Shown in pieces: positions 25,401 through 36,373 of a stretch of DNA of 64,000 nucleotides. Position 1 is the stretch's first letter. Each line of letters begins with the position of its first letter. The notes below the pieces were generated by a model that saw only the letters and a program-made list of their open reading frames with translations, was not told the origin of the DNA and searched no databases. The stretch spans positions 62,001 through 126,000 of the forward strand of contig CAJNOQ010000002.1 in assembly GCA_905250885.1 (NCBI GenBank), given 5' to 3'. This DNA is from Didymodactylos carnosus (taxonomy: Eukaryota > Rotifera > Eurotatoria > Philodinida > Philodinidae). A program made the translations under genes and the position numbers.

Positions 25401-26840
25401 GACTGTTTGAAAGTTTCAAAATAAAACGGGAAAAAAGTATTCAACTTTTTGCGAAATGGGAAGGTTTTACGGATTTTAAGATCCTCCAATATTTTAAATT
25501 TTTCGACGCGAAAAAGTGCACCGGGAAGGCTAAAAAGGCGATATTCTTGTTCAGCATGAAATTCTCTGCGCCTTATAGCTAGCTTCAAGATGAATCCATT
25601 ATCAAACCATAATAGACTCCTTTTACTCACAAAGAAAACGTCAAGTTCGAACGAAAATATTGAAGATAAAAGAATTGAATGAGAGAAATATTTTTTTAAT
25701 TTTGTCTTAATTCCTTTGAGAGAGAAAATACTATTCAAACATGATACTTACATCAAAACGTTTGACATGATCCAGTGTACGATCTGATTGTTTCATTTTC
25801 ATGCATATCGTCCACATTGACTGAAGATATTGTGATAACTCAGTGATAGGAGGTGTTCTCTTAAAAATAAACGAAAAATTTCCTTAAGTTAAAAGTAATA
25901 AGCGTTACTCGGTACAGAACAACGATACATACTGAAACTGATGACTTTTTCATGTGATCATCATTGTTTAATGAGTTTGCTAACAAACGGTCAATCGACT
26001 TTTTCTAAATAAGATAAATGTAATCTTTTGTCAATGTTCGTGGGCTAACGTTTAGAAAACTGGTTTATATTTTATGCTCAGCGAGTTCGGTATTCAGGAC
26101 TAGTTTGACATAACAGTTTTCATATGATTTCAGACGGACTATCAGCAGATTCTTCGATTGCGTAAACATGGCAAATACTCGTATTAATAATAGAAAATAC
26201 AGAATAGCACATTCTTTTGTTGCACTTCTTACATCATTTCCAACTGGTGCCTGTGCGACAATTTTTACATTTTCAATATTAAAATCTTTCCATATTGGTG
26301 ATGGCTGTTGAAGAATAATTCGTAGTTGATGTATTGATCGTGGGATAAACAATAGCTAAAATAAGAAAAATATTTACTATAAAAAGGTTCTCATTTAATG
26401 CTTTACCAGCTGCCTGATTACTGTACTACCTGATTTCTCTCAATTAGAAAATGATCGTTACTTCCAGCTTCTCCATGCGCAGAAGGCATCAATTTAAAAC
26501 GGTTGAGTAATATTCTCCATTGATCTAGATAACGAGATATTTATTTGATAGGATGAGACTCATTTGAGACCAAACCATACCGACCATCAGGATTTTGTTT
26601 TATTTTAATTGAAATAAATGCCGTATAATCATTTGTATATTCGATATGTGAAAAATGCTGAAATTATACTGTGTTTAATAATTTTAATGAAACGATTGAT
26701 GAAAAAAACCTTACGTTAATCGAACCACTGTTATGCGTCCAATCTAGTACCTTGCATCCAGAACTAAATGGCGATGTAGTACGATCTTGTACTGTTAGTA
26801 ATGTTTGATCTCGAAATGTAACCGGAACGATAGTACTCAT
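22446..26840 (-). CDS. NICN1: nicolin-1 (tubulin polyglutamylase complex subunit), 7 exons
   Basis: Exons on the minus strand are 26840-26715, 26657 to about 26576 (or 26585), 26524-26430, 26355-26233, 26004-25933, 25859-25752 and 22487-22446, giving about 212-215 aa; human NICN1 is 213 as I recall. Residues matching the family are YTAFISIKIKQ, WRILLNRFKLMP, LRIILQQPSPIW, and the C-terminus RFDIDGCYELQLLSYT, where the last exon supplies only IDGCYELQLLSYT and stop. NICN1 is known as a subunit of the TTLL1 polyglutamylase complex that adds glutamate chains to tubulin in axonemes and neurons. The exon-2 donor is uncertain: both GTCGGT and GTTTGG keep frame, while the better-looking GTATGG does not. 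The last intron is 3.26 kb and carries a nested foldback element. Its start lies 958 bases from ERLEC1, divergently. Confidence 0.9.
24234..25568. mobile_element. outer foldback element with ~275-bp inverted arms
   Basis: The left arm, about 24234-24509, and the right arm, about 25289-25568, are near-perfect complements: AGAATTTCACGCTGAACAAG at the left mates with CTTGTTCAGCATGAAATTCT at the right, and GGATATCTCCAAAGCGG mates with CCGCTTTGGAGATATCC at the inner edge. Identity is high throughout, so the arms are young or kept similar by gene conversion. No transposase is visible; an open frame of 156 codons on the minus strand crosses the right arm but shows no family. The word CATATATCATTCGA occurs just outside the left arm (24221) and again at 25021. 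Confidence 0.8.
24510..24907. mobile_element. inner foldback element nested at the outer left arm
   Basis: A second palindrome of about 398 bases. The left arm, 24510-24650, begins CTGATTCCGAATATGAATATG and includes GAGAGCTGCCCTTAGGGCTTCG and GTAGCCCGCACATTTCTGAT. The right arm, 24767-24907, is its complement and ends CATATTCATATTCGGAATCAG. The arms are about 140 bases with few differences, around a loop of about 116 bases. It directly abuts the outer left arm but not the right arm, so the whole is asymmetric, which suggests insertion of one element beside or into the other. Confidence 0.8.
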
Positions 26841-27798
26841 ATATAGTGCTTCAGATCAAGAAAATATTCAGTAGAGTATGTAAAAATATTAAAACTTGCT
26901 GTTGTATGCCAATAACTTTCCTTTGGATGATTTCTTTCTGCGTGGCAAAACAAATTTTGATGAAAAGAAAACAAACTCTACATAGTCTGTCCAGACTGGT
27001 GGAATCTCCCATATAGAGAGAACTAGTTTCGAATATCCACGACAACACGCACTAAAAAGATTGGTTGTCTTGAATTTTGCGATACTTTTCTTTGGATTAT
27101 GTTACATTACAATAGCTGTGGAAAATGTAGGTAATTCAAGGTTACATCGATAGTATCATCCGGAGTTATATTACGGTTTCTTAGAAAAACGTAAAGTTGC
27201 TTACCTTTCTTACGGCTGAGGTTTAGTTGGTGATTAGTGATCGCTGGACCAATATTACTGAGGCACTTACTTCATCTCAGTCGTGATTGGTTGAAGTATG
27301 CTAGAAAAACAGAATGCGCTGAAGTGACTGTGTAACTTCTGTAAATTATGTTATTTTGGTGTTTCTTTGCACATTTTCGTTTGATAAAAAATATACTACG
27401 AAAGAAATAAACCAAATCAGATATCGAGAAGTATAAATACGATCATGTGCGCAACTTTATGTCTAATCAGCGTTTTCTAATACATTTTTTTCCACAGTAG
27501 ATGTTTAGACTTCGCTGTGAGGTACAGAGTGGAATCGGTACAAGTCTTTTTAACAGAATCTTTTTCATTATCCCTTCCAGTGTTGTCAATTGAGGTACTT
27601 CTACAGATGGATCACACACTCACACTCCACACACACTACAGTTGGGGGTGTGATCGATCTGTAGAAGAATCCCGATCGAATCAGAAAAAGATCCCGTTCC
27701 TCTCTTCTTTGTGCTTAAACCGATTGTACACATCGATTAGGTTAAACGTTTTTCCTTTTTGTTATTTGCTTATGCTTCATTTATGATTAAAATTTTAG
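26841..27798. promoter_or_regulatory. shared divergent promoter region, NICN1 / ERLEC1
   Basis: 958 bases separate the start codons of two divergently transcribed genes, so both promoters and leaders must lie here. No TATA box or known operator can be assigned from sequence. A hairpin occupies 27596-27669: CTTCTACAGATGGATCACAC pairs with GTGTGATCGATCTGTAGAAG (18 of 20 bases) around a CACA-rich loop. Confidence 0.55.
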
Positions 27799-30700
27799 AT
27801 GTTAATATTGCCTCTCGTATTGTTTGTTGTGCTTATTTCTTATGGACATACCACATTAGATGACGAAATCTTATATGATATCACATGGCAACCAGAATTA
27901 CCTGTAAATTTTTAATCATTTTCTGACCGTGTTTGTCTTGAACTCTCAACAATTGTTTTAGGAACTACCGCTAGAAAATGAACTTACTGTTGTATCAAAA
28001 CGTAAAGAAAAATACACTTGTTCATTACCAAATGTTCGAACAATACAACCGGTACTGTAGCTCTAAAATTGTAGCATGTTGCGTTTTATAACCAAATATG
28101 TTTCTTCAGGCTTCTAGTGATAATGTTGCACTCAGTGATGTCGAAAGTTTATTAGAAGCCTTACATTCCAAAAAATTATGTTCATACAGAGTAAGTTTCT
28201 ACATTTATTGGAGTAAATCATGGTCGCTCAGAGCAACCGAAGTTAGCGTCGTCTGTCTACAAATATTAATTGAAAAGATTTTAGTACACTAACCACTAGC
28301 ATTTCATACCCATTCTTTGCTTCTTTTGGATAGAATCAGGTGCACAACGTACACTTATTAGTCTCTTTTAGATGGACACTTACTGGTCGTACGAATTATG
28401 TCACGGAATGCATATTAGACAATATCATGAAATTAAAGTTGCTGGAAAGGTGAGTTGAAAGTTTGTTAGTATTTATCTATAATCGAGTTATTTTTCTATC
28501 TAAGAAATCAACACCTCAAGAATATTTTCTTGGCTATTATCAATTTCAAAAACAAGATACAATTAGCGATGCGGATGGTAAACAAATCATTAAAGTAAGA
28601 AGGATCAATACTTCTCATAGCAATATAAATTTGTCTTGTTTTTTTAATCTTAATTAGATTTACCATAAAGTTATTGATGGTAGAAATACTCCAACATTAC
28701 CGGTACGTTACACAGACGGTACACCATGTGATATTAATTCCAATCAACCTCGTGAAACACTTGTGCTCTATGGTGAGAGACTAGTTTTTCTTGCTTTTAG
28801 GAAATCTTTCAATTCGTTTTTTCTCATTTTAGTGTGCGATGACAAGGGAAATAATGGTATTTTAGGCTTTGAAGAAGTGTCATCGTGTTATTACGAATTG
28901 ATTGTTGCATCGCGTTGGCTGTGTACATTACCAGCATTTACTGCATTAGAAACGATTCGACAAAGCATTAGTTGTTATCCAAAAGAAAACGCACGTCAGA
29001 AACCAAGAAATTTAAGAAAGCTTGAATATGAAAAGCAACAATCGTGGAAAAAAGGTGGTCGAACACAGTTCACCGTAAGTTTGTTTTATAAAAAAATCGA
29101 TTTAGACATAATAAGTAGCTGATCCTTTTTACTTTGAAGATAACTAATATGCACGGAACAACGTTTATTGTTTCCTATGAATTGGAGGAAGACGCTGACG
29201 TTGATGCTATTGCTGAAGCTGTTATCAAGTCAGCATCAAAATCAATACCACAATTAGTACAACAAGAACAAGCACAAGCAGCTAATACTCCATTAAATCA
29301 AGATGGCGAACATGTCGAAGACACACACGTCATCGGCACACTTGGCAATGATGTTGATAAAGAATTCATTGAAGGTTTTCTATCTGGACGAGAATGTCTA
29401 CCCGGCGGGGTCAGTTGTTTTGCTGTTTCACCATCTTTTTCAAATTAAAACAAAAAAACATGCGCATTATTTTAGACGGGCTGGTGGAAATATGAAATTT
29501 GTTATGGTAAACATCTGATACAATTTCACGAAGACGGCATGCATCGTACATCAGTCTTATTGGGAAAATGGAATCAAGAAAAACATATTAATTGGATAAA
29601 TGCTAATCCAAAAAAGCGTCCACTGGCAAATGTAAATAAGCGAACGTAGGTGAGAACTTTCCGTATAATTTGACAGAGACTCAAATTCGATTAATTTAGA
29701 TTTATATCACTTTATTATACAGATGGGGATGTATGTGATTTAACTAAAAAACCACGTGTTGCTGAAGTGAAACTACGGTCCGTTGAATGAGAAAAAAATG
29801 CGAATATTACCTTTTTTTTCTTTAATATTGACTTTTCTTTTCAAAGGTGCATAAAAAAGACAGAAAAATCTCATGCAACATCAGTCTATCTCGTGGAACC
29901 AGAGCCATGTTCGTATGTAATGGGAGTAAGTATATGAATATCAGTAAGTTTGCGACTTATCGGAATATTTGATCATAAAAATGTGTAGAGAAAATAACAA
30001 GTGATTTTTCTAAAATAAGGCACTTTTGCATGCTATGTTTTGTCTCACTTAAATTGATTTTATAGTTTTCGTTTTACGATCAAAAGATGTAGAATGTAAT
30101 TTTTCAGAAAACCACGTATTTGACTTTTCATCCAGACTTGATTTGGCAACAGGATATTCAAAAATACACTAGAATACTCTAACTTTCACAATATCGTTCA
30201 ACTCAAAGCGTTCTTGACTATTCTGCTAAGTATAGGTGCACAATCCATTGGAACCTATGTTTAATTAATTTAAACTAATTTCAAAATGTTTCATGTTAAA
30301 CTCATTTAAACATATTTTTGAAATTGAGTTAATTCAATTCAATTGAATTAGTTAAAATTAATTTAAACAAGATTTCAATGAAAAATTTCTTTAAAGTCTT
30401 GTATTTAAAGTTCATTTTTGCTACAAGTGAAATATGACCCAAAATTGATTTACGTAAAATTCACGTTATTTTACCTTCAAATTGTAAATTGTAACTAAAA
30501 GTATAGACCATCAAACAATTGTATTGATGGTTAAACTAGTGCAGAAGATGTGGTTTCCGAAAAAATGAAACACTAAATCATATAAAACGTGAGGAGTGTC
30601 AACTTTTTTTAAGTGTAGATCTATTCTATCAGTATTTTTTATTCATAGTAAAAAGGATACACACTTTGTATGAGAAATTTTTTGATATATTTTATTTTAG

Positions 30701-31533
30701 TACACAGTGCTTTTCTAAGTTAGTACAGTAGGTCTTTAAACTTAATTTTAAACCGATGTAGTTTGAAAATCAGAGTAATCTCATATTTTGAATTACAACT
30801 TTCAGTCTTATTGAAAATCCGATAGATAATTTTTGTAGAAAATTACATTCTATATCTTTTGACGATAAAACGGTGAACTTCAGCTCTTCTTGGAATGTTA
30901 AATATGTTCAGTCAACGAATGATGTTAGGATATAGTATGTTTGGAACAGAGATCCATTAATTCGACGTTTTTGAATAGTATTTATTCCATTTATATTCTG
31001 AAGAAGATAATTGTTAAGTTTTTTCACAATTCCTCTTTTCACGAATTGAAAACGCATGCGTCTGTTAACAGCGTTTTAGCGCTAACAGTAAAGCGATAAA
31101 TTGTACGCTATGTAGAATTTTCCTTTTTCAATCGGTATTCGCACGTATTATAGAGAGAATGCTGCAAATAGAGTAGTACGTAATCTATAAATTAATTTTT
31201 GTTCAAAATCTATATGGAATTTATCTCTTATATGTTTGAACTTAATCTATCTAACCGGATACATGAGATTTTTCATCGGATTAAAATAGTAGCCCATGAT
31301 GTTTATTTTTTTGCTTATGACTTCCATAAACAAGACATACATTCGTGGTGATATTCAAGAATCTTCACTACGAAAAAGATGTCTTCAAAAACTTATCAAA
31401 TATTACTGGACATATTCTTAATTTTTTTTTTCAGATTGAATCTCATTTGTTTTGTAATATTGTTCAGTACACCGATGAATATGGCATACCTGATAAAGAG
31501 AAAATCAACGCTATTCTTAATAATGGCAGTTAG
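27799..31533 (+). CDS. ERLEC1: endoplasmic reticulum lectin 1 (OS-9 family), 12 exons, 498 aa
   Basis: Exons are 27799-27903, 27962-28051, 28110-28190, 28372-28449, 28505-28594, 28658-28772, 28833-29074, 29140-29409, 29476-29645, 29700-29777, 29847-29925 and 31435-31533. All phases join. Residues 1-16 form a signal peptide ([16 protein letters not shown]). Two MRH (mannose-6-phosphate receptor homology) domains follow: the first from about residue 93 ([17 protein letters not shown]), the second from about 358 ([19 protein letters not shown]). MRH2 keeps all four sugar-contact residues known for the fold: Q in IQFHE, R in VKLRC, E in VEPEP and Y in CSYVMG. ERLEC1/XTP3-B binds trimmed N-glycans on misfolded proteins and delivers them to the HRD1-SEL1L ERAD ligase in the ER lumen. 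There is no KDEL tail. The last intron is 1.5 kb and holds an inverted repeat. Confidence 0.95.
30068..30875. repeat. inverted repeat in last ERLEC1 intron
   Basis: TTTTACGATCAAAAGATGTAG and AATGTAATTTTT at 30068-30105 pair with AAAATTACATTCTATATCTTTTGACGATAAAA at 30838-30872, with a few mismatches, about 730 bases apart. The interior is AT-rich with TTAATTTAAAC and CAATTCAATTGAATT words. It could be an old DNA element or an ancient inversion. No protein is encoded. Confidence 0.55.
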
Positions 31534-32090
31534 TCAAAAAATTGTTAAAGAATATTTAAAACACTTATTAAAAAATGTTTAGTTTCTACTAAAAAAACAA
31601 ATACTCGGACCAAATTTGTTATTTTTTTTTCCGTTAGTCTGAGTTTTTGTACACTATTTTGTTGTATTCATTGTATTTTAAATACTTTTTAATGATAAAA
31701 AGATAAAACTGAATATAGGTTCACTTATTGTTTCAATATTTTAGCATTTTTATCAGCAGACAAAATAAGAACACATATTCTAAATATGAAAATATGAAAA
31801 CTAAAACTAAATTTAAAATTAATTAAAATCCTTCAAACATGTGGTAAATCTAGAAATATATAACAATTCAAAGTTCCATTAGCTTTAATATTGTTTCTCG
31901 CTGTCAGATTATTGAGGTTAATTCCTTCAGACATTGTGGATTTACTAATTTGACAAGCTTTTATCGAGTCTTTCTTCACGCAAGATTTTATTATTAGCAC
32001 TCATTAACTGAATACAAGGAGGGAAGATGAACTGTTTTAGGTACTCGGTGCTGAAAAGTATCCGAAAGTGCTAAAGGATGCTGAGGGTAC
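31534..32090. other. 3' flank of ERLEC1
   Basis: No gene is visible. The region is AT-rich; an exact polyadenylation site cannot be fixed. Confidence 0.4.
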
Positions 32091-32139
32091 TATGATCAAA
32101 AAATGCCTTTTCTCCTTGACTATACAAAAATTTTCGTAT

Positions 32140-32580
32140 CGTACAGAACCAAAAAAAAGGGTATTTTCATGTCGGGATACTGTTTTTGGAATCTCTGAGT
32201 AACAAATGCAGTTACCCTCTTTTTTTTGGTTCTGTGGAATGAGGAATACTCTCAAAGAAATCTTACAAAACCAAAAAGGATACACTGAAATACCAAAATG
32301 GCATTGTAAAATACGGTTAAGAGTATTTCTAATTCCACAGAACCAAAAAAAAGAGGGCAAACCCCTCCAAAATAGAAGGCCAGTCTGCAGTGACAATTTT
32401 TGAAAAATGCCCCATAGGGTAGGTAGGGCAGTTTTTTACCAAAAAAAGTGCGATGTGCGAAACTATAATAGAAGGCCATGGCCTTTTATTCGAGGAGGAG
32501 GGTTATCTGCATTTGTTACTCAGAGATTCCAAAAAGGGTATCCCGGCATGGAAATACCCTTTTTGGGTTCTTTTTATTCA
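32140..32580. mobile_element. double foldback repeat
   Basis: The outer arms, about 32147-32213 and 32502-32575, pair through GGAATCTCTGAGTAACAAATG and its complement CATTTGTTACTCAGAGATTCC, and through GGGTATTTTCATGTCGGGATA with TATCCCGGCATGGAAATACCC. The inner arms, 32212-32250 and 32322-32358, pair through CCCTCTTTTTTTTGGTTCTG and its complement. The same GAACCAAAAAA word occurs in outer and inner arms. Five open frames on both strands lie over this block because a palindrome with few stops opens both strands; none resembles a protein. Confidence 0.7.
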
Positions 32581-32879
32581 GAGAGTAGTTGAGCCATCTC
32601 TTTCTGTGTTCGTTTTGTCCTTCAATGTGGATGGCTGCGAAATCAAATTTAATATCACTGTTCTCAGATTGATATCGGTAAATTCCTGCCACTGAAATTG
32701 TCATATCTTCGTACTCGAGCTTCGGTACATATCCCAATGAACTTTTTTCATGCAAAAAGTTTCCTTTGAACACATTAAAATCGATATTTTGTTGTTTTAA
32801 CACATCCAAACTCAATGAATAAGTAAAAAAACTTTTTAACACTTTCACATATCTTAAAAGTTCATGCATTTGGAAGTCT

Positions 32880-33720
32880 TAATTTTTTTAACTTTCCTAC
32901 ATTTTTACAAATTCATCACGTTCAAATGCATTATTAACTAATGCATTTAAACTTCTTGAAATTTTTCACGCGTTCAAATGCATAAGAATAATTTTTCCTC
33001 CATTTAATGTATTTACATGTATTCCGATTAATTTGATGCGTTTACACGCGTTAGAGATTAATCCATGTGAACGCATTAACGCTTTCTAAAAACAAAACAA
33101 TAGTACCCCATTCTATAGGGAAGCATTTTTAACTTTTTCTGACAATACCATACGATTCCTCGCAAAAAGTTTAGCGTAGAGCGATTGTTTGTACACAATC
33201 TGATAAAAGGCTGAAAAACTTCTCTGAAAACTGGCGCCTTCTCATGCTATGATCATACACGACTACATTCAAATTCGTTAATCTATTTTTATGAATTAAA
33301 CAAGTTTAATATGTTTGAATGTGTTAAGCATTTTTAATGTGTTGAAAAGCCTTAAATTTTTAAATCGTTAAAATGAAAAAAATCTTGTTAACGCGTTAAA
33401 AACACTTTTGAATTGGTTTAATTTTAACGCAAAAAATGCCTTAAAAAAATTTAATATGAGACTAAAACGCGTTTTTTCGCTAGGCTGACGTATTAAATTA
33501 TTCAATTGAATTCATTTTAACGCATTAATGATTTTTTAATAGTTGACAACTTTTTTGGTTTACTTTTAGTATACAAACTTTAACGTATGTAAACGCGTTA
33601 GAAAATGTTTTCGAAGTCAATTAATGCGTAAGGACATATTAATATTTCACGCTGTCAAATGGGTTAAAAAATGGTTAACACGTGAAAAGGAAACTTTTTT
33701 GATATAAAAAATAATCAATT
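32880..33720. repeat. degenerate AACGCGTTAA/TAATGCATT repeat tract
   Basis: Variants of AACGCGTTA, ACGCATTAA, AATGCATTTAA and GTGTTAA recur every 15-40 bases in both orientations for over 800 bases, without fixed period. It is unlike the flanking DNA, which lacks CG-containing words. Origin is unknown; it could be decayed satellite or foldback DNA. Confidence 0.5.
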
Positions 33721-35941
33721 GGGTAACATTCTGGTGTGTGATTACTCTGAGCGTAAGCTTTCGTGCGTAACATTGTTTGTGTACATCGTTCCGGAACACG
33801 AATCATCTCTATTATGGTTGATTAATTTATCAGTTTCTTTCTTTTAACTTTTTTATAAGCATTTTGAGAATAATAACTATCTAATAAAATATTTTCTAAT
33901 TGATTGAGATTATTATCATTTTTGACATGTTTATTCGTCATATATTCGTAAGTTTTAAATTTACCAGGATTACCTTAAAGCATAATTAAAATGTTCTTAG
34001 TTCTATTCATTTTTATATATAATTATTTATACACTGTCATTATATATATATTCAATGAAGAATTAATTCATTCAAATATTAATGGAAATAGAGGATAAAT
34101 CGAATGCTTTGACTATAAAAATAATCACAACATTGAAGATAAACTTTTTAAATAAAATATTGAACAATTTTGATCATATCACTAACATATAGACTAACTA
34201 TTTGTTTTCAATTATATCTGAATTAAAACTAATAAACTTATTCTTTATTATATTTTTAATCAATTTTGTGATGGAATCATTTGTATTGAAGTGCTCGAAC
34301 ATTAGATTTTTAATACATGTTTAACATATTTAGCGAAGTGAAATATCATAGAATTATCTTTATCAATGTTTGCATATCCTCGTATAAATGAAAATTGAGA
34401 AGAAGAATTTGTGAAATGGCTGACTTTCTCTTTTGTTAACTTACTTTTATCAGATATTTCATTTTAGAGATGTATTCTTCGTGCCCATAAGTTCTATTTT
34501 CTTGAAAATAAATTGATAAAACGAGTGAGAAAATGGAAATACGATCAGTTTGAGATAGGCACAATGAAAATATATTATCACATACGAATTGTTTTTATCG
34601 TGTGTTAAATAATTTGAATTCAAATGTACTATAAATTCTAGCATTTAATATCAAATAGAGAACAATGGAAAAGAATAAAACTGAAAATCTGTTATCTGAA
34701 ACATCTTTCCCTCATGTTTATGTATTTTTAAATTTATTGAATGTTGGCATACGTGAAACATTACAAGAAGTTACGACAAATATTTTTCCGTATGATTTCA
34801 CAACGATTCATTAAAAAGTAATCGATTTGCGATATATTCACAGGATTTTTTTTTCGTTTTCAGATGGCAATCATATATTAATTTAATCTCGTTACTGTTG
34901 ATAGAGTTTTTCATTATTTTTATATTGTAGTATGGTGAACGCGCAAAAGTTCGTTTTTATCATTTTTTATCGAATCCTCCGAGTTTGGTTTATTTGAACC
35001 CAAATCCGAATCCGTATTCACATTTCAGATTCCATACGCAGGACTCTAGGTTTTTTCTTCCTGTTTGTCATTTTTTTTCTGTGTTCGTTTTCTATTGTCT
35101 TGCTATATTATTGTGTCATTGTTAAAAATAAAGTTTCTAGATCAATACGATTTATTACACAGGTAACAATTTTATTTTTACAATATGATTAAAATGTTCA
35201 TACTTAGATCGACAGAAAGAAAAGATGTTCATGAGTAGGTTTTTATACTTCATTTTGTTTGGCTAGAAGACGAAGTCAAGGTCAGCTGACGTTAGGGTGT
35301 TAAAGTCTTGATCAATATGTGGTGGATATTTAGTTTCTCATAGATTCACACTAGGACAGGACTGTACTATAGCGTTTAATCACTTATATTTCACAGAAAT
35401 GTAATAGATAGATACTTATATTTCATCATGAAGTTAGAACTTATCAACATGATCAAGTAAATAAAATAATAAAAATGATCGTTAAGAAGGTAAGAAGCGA
35501 AAACAACAAAATTTGATATGTGAGAAGAACCAATATTTTTGTCGATGCTGGTTCTTAATGATAGTAGAATTTTTTCATAACCCTTAAATCTGAAATGCAA
35601 TATCAGAGAAGCGTTTAGTTTTCGTGCTTCTGCATACACAATAACGGACAGTAAGGATGATGTAATACTTTTGTTTGATGACAGTCAATCTAAATTTCAT
35701 TTACCGAAGGAGCAGTTAAATGTTTCGACGGCACTATTATCTGAAATGTTATTTTTTTTGCGAAATTAGTTGTTAATTTCCGACATGACGAACTGAAATA
35801 CCGATGGAACATCGCCCATCCACCAGATAAATCATTGGTAACAGTTCATTCTTTTTTTTTTGGAAAAAAACTTCGACTAAACTTATTTATTTATGATGGT
35901 GTTCACTTTTCTTTTGTTGCATTCCACGCAGTTGTTTTTAG
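33721..35941. other. intergenic AT-rich stretch
   Basis: No gene supported. Minus-strand open frames at 34459-34644 and 35391-35639 lack motifs. The last part holds the LSM10 promoter. Confidence 0.4.
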
Positions 35942-36373
35942 ATGTCATCTTGTCATGGTAAATATAAGAAAGAATGTGCCACATCCTTATTAGGTTTCCT
36001 TCGATGTCTAGTTGGTTATTCAACACAAATCGATCTTCATGGAAGTATAATGATATATGGTACAATAATTGATATTGATCAATATCGAAATATTCATTTG
36101 AAAAATGTTACAGTAGCACGCCCGCTGCAAACATCTATCTCACTTTGTAGGTTGTGTGTTCGATTTAGTACTGTGAGATATGTTCGAATACCGGATGATA
36201 TTGATGTTATGGAAACAATTAAACAGGATCTCAAACGACATAATCCTGATCGAACAAAAGTTATTGGTGGTGGACAAAAGAAAAAAATAAAACAAAGTGA
36301 TATACAAAATAGAGAACAATTAAGTCCATTACGTTCAAATGATTTTTATAATGATATTGATGAAAGAGTATGA
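35942..36373 (+). CDS. LSM10: U7 snRNA-associated Sm-like protein LSm10
   Basis: Single-exon 143-aa protein (human LSM10 is about 123 aa). Residues 14-50 form the Sm1 motif (LLGFLRCLVGYSTQIDLHGS..YGTIIDIDQYRNIHLKNV). The Sm2 motif ends in VRYVRIPDDIDVMETI, which matches the characteristic VRYVHIPDDVDI of LSm10. LSm10 replaces SmD1 in the U7 snRNP heptamer, with LSm11 replacing SmD2, and the particle cuts replication-dependent histone pre-mRNA in the nucleus. The basic C-terminal tail (GGGQKKKIKQ) is longer than in vertebrates. AATAAAAA at 36414 is a likely polyadenylation signal just 41 bases past the stop. Lack of introns contrasts with its neighbours. Confidence 0.9.
   Translation: MSSCHGKYKKECATSLLGFLRCLVGYSTQIDLHGSIMIYGTIIDIDQYRNIHLKNVTVARPLQTSISLCRLCVRFSTVRYVRIPDDIDVMETIKQDLKRHNPDRTKVIGGGQKKKIKQSDIQNREQLSPLRSNDFYNDIDERV

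Larger units (their letters stand above)
22488..25751 (-). other. 3.26-kb last intron of nicolin-1
   Basis: Donor GTAAGT at the 25751 end, and acceptor TTTAG before the final 42-base coding exon. All other introns of this gene are under about 250 bases. The excess length includes the palindromic elements at 24234-25568. A short hairpin, GTGCATTC..GAATGCAC, lies near 22948-22971. Positions 23307-23342 resemble 147-178. Confidence 0.8.

Noticed and set aside
25268-25738. 156-codon minus-strand frame in the nicolin-1 intron
   Set aside because: It runs along a palindrome arm, has no family match by eye, and the mirrored arm does not keep a matching gene.
26581-26657. GTATGG as the donor of nicolin-1 exon 2
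   Set aside because: It looks like the best donor but breaks the reading frame into the conserved WRILLNRFKLMP segment; GTCGGT or GTTTGG keep it.
28763-29122. Continuous 119-codon frame reading through ERLEC1 exon 7
   Set aside because: It begins in an intron; the spliced form matches ERLEC1 much better, so the extension is intron sequence.
32037-32869. Several overlapping frames of 60-120 codons on both strands
   Set aside because: They mirror one another across a foldback repeat, as expected from symmetry and not from coding.
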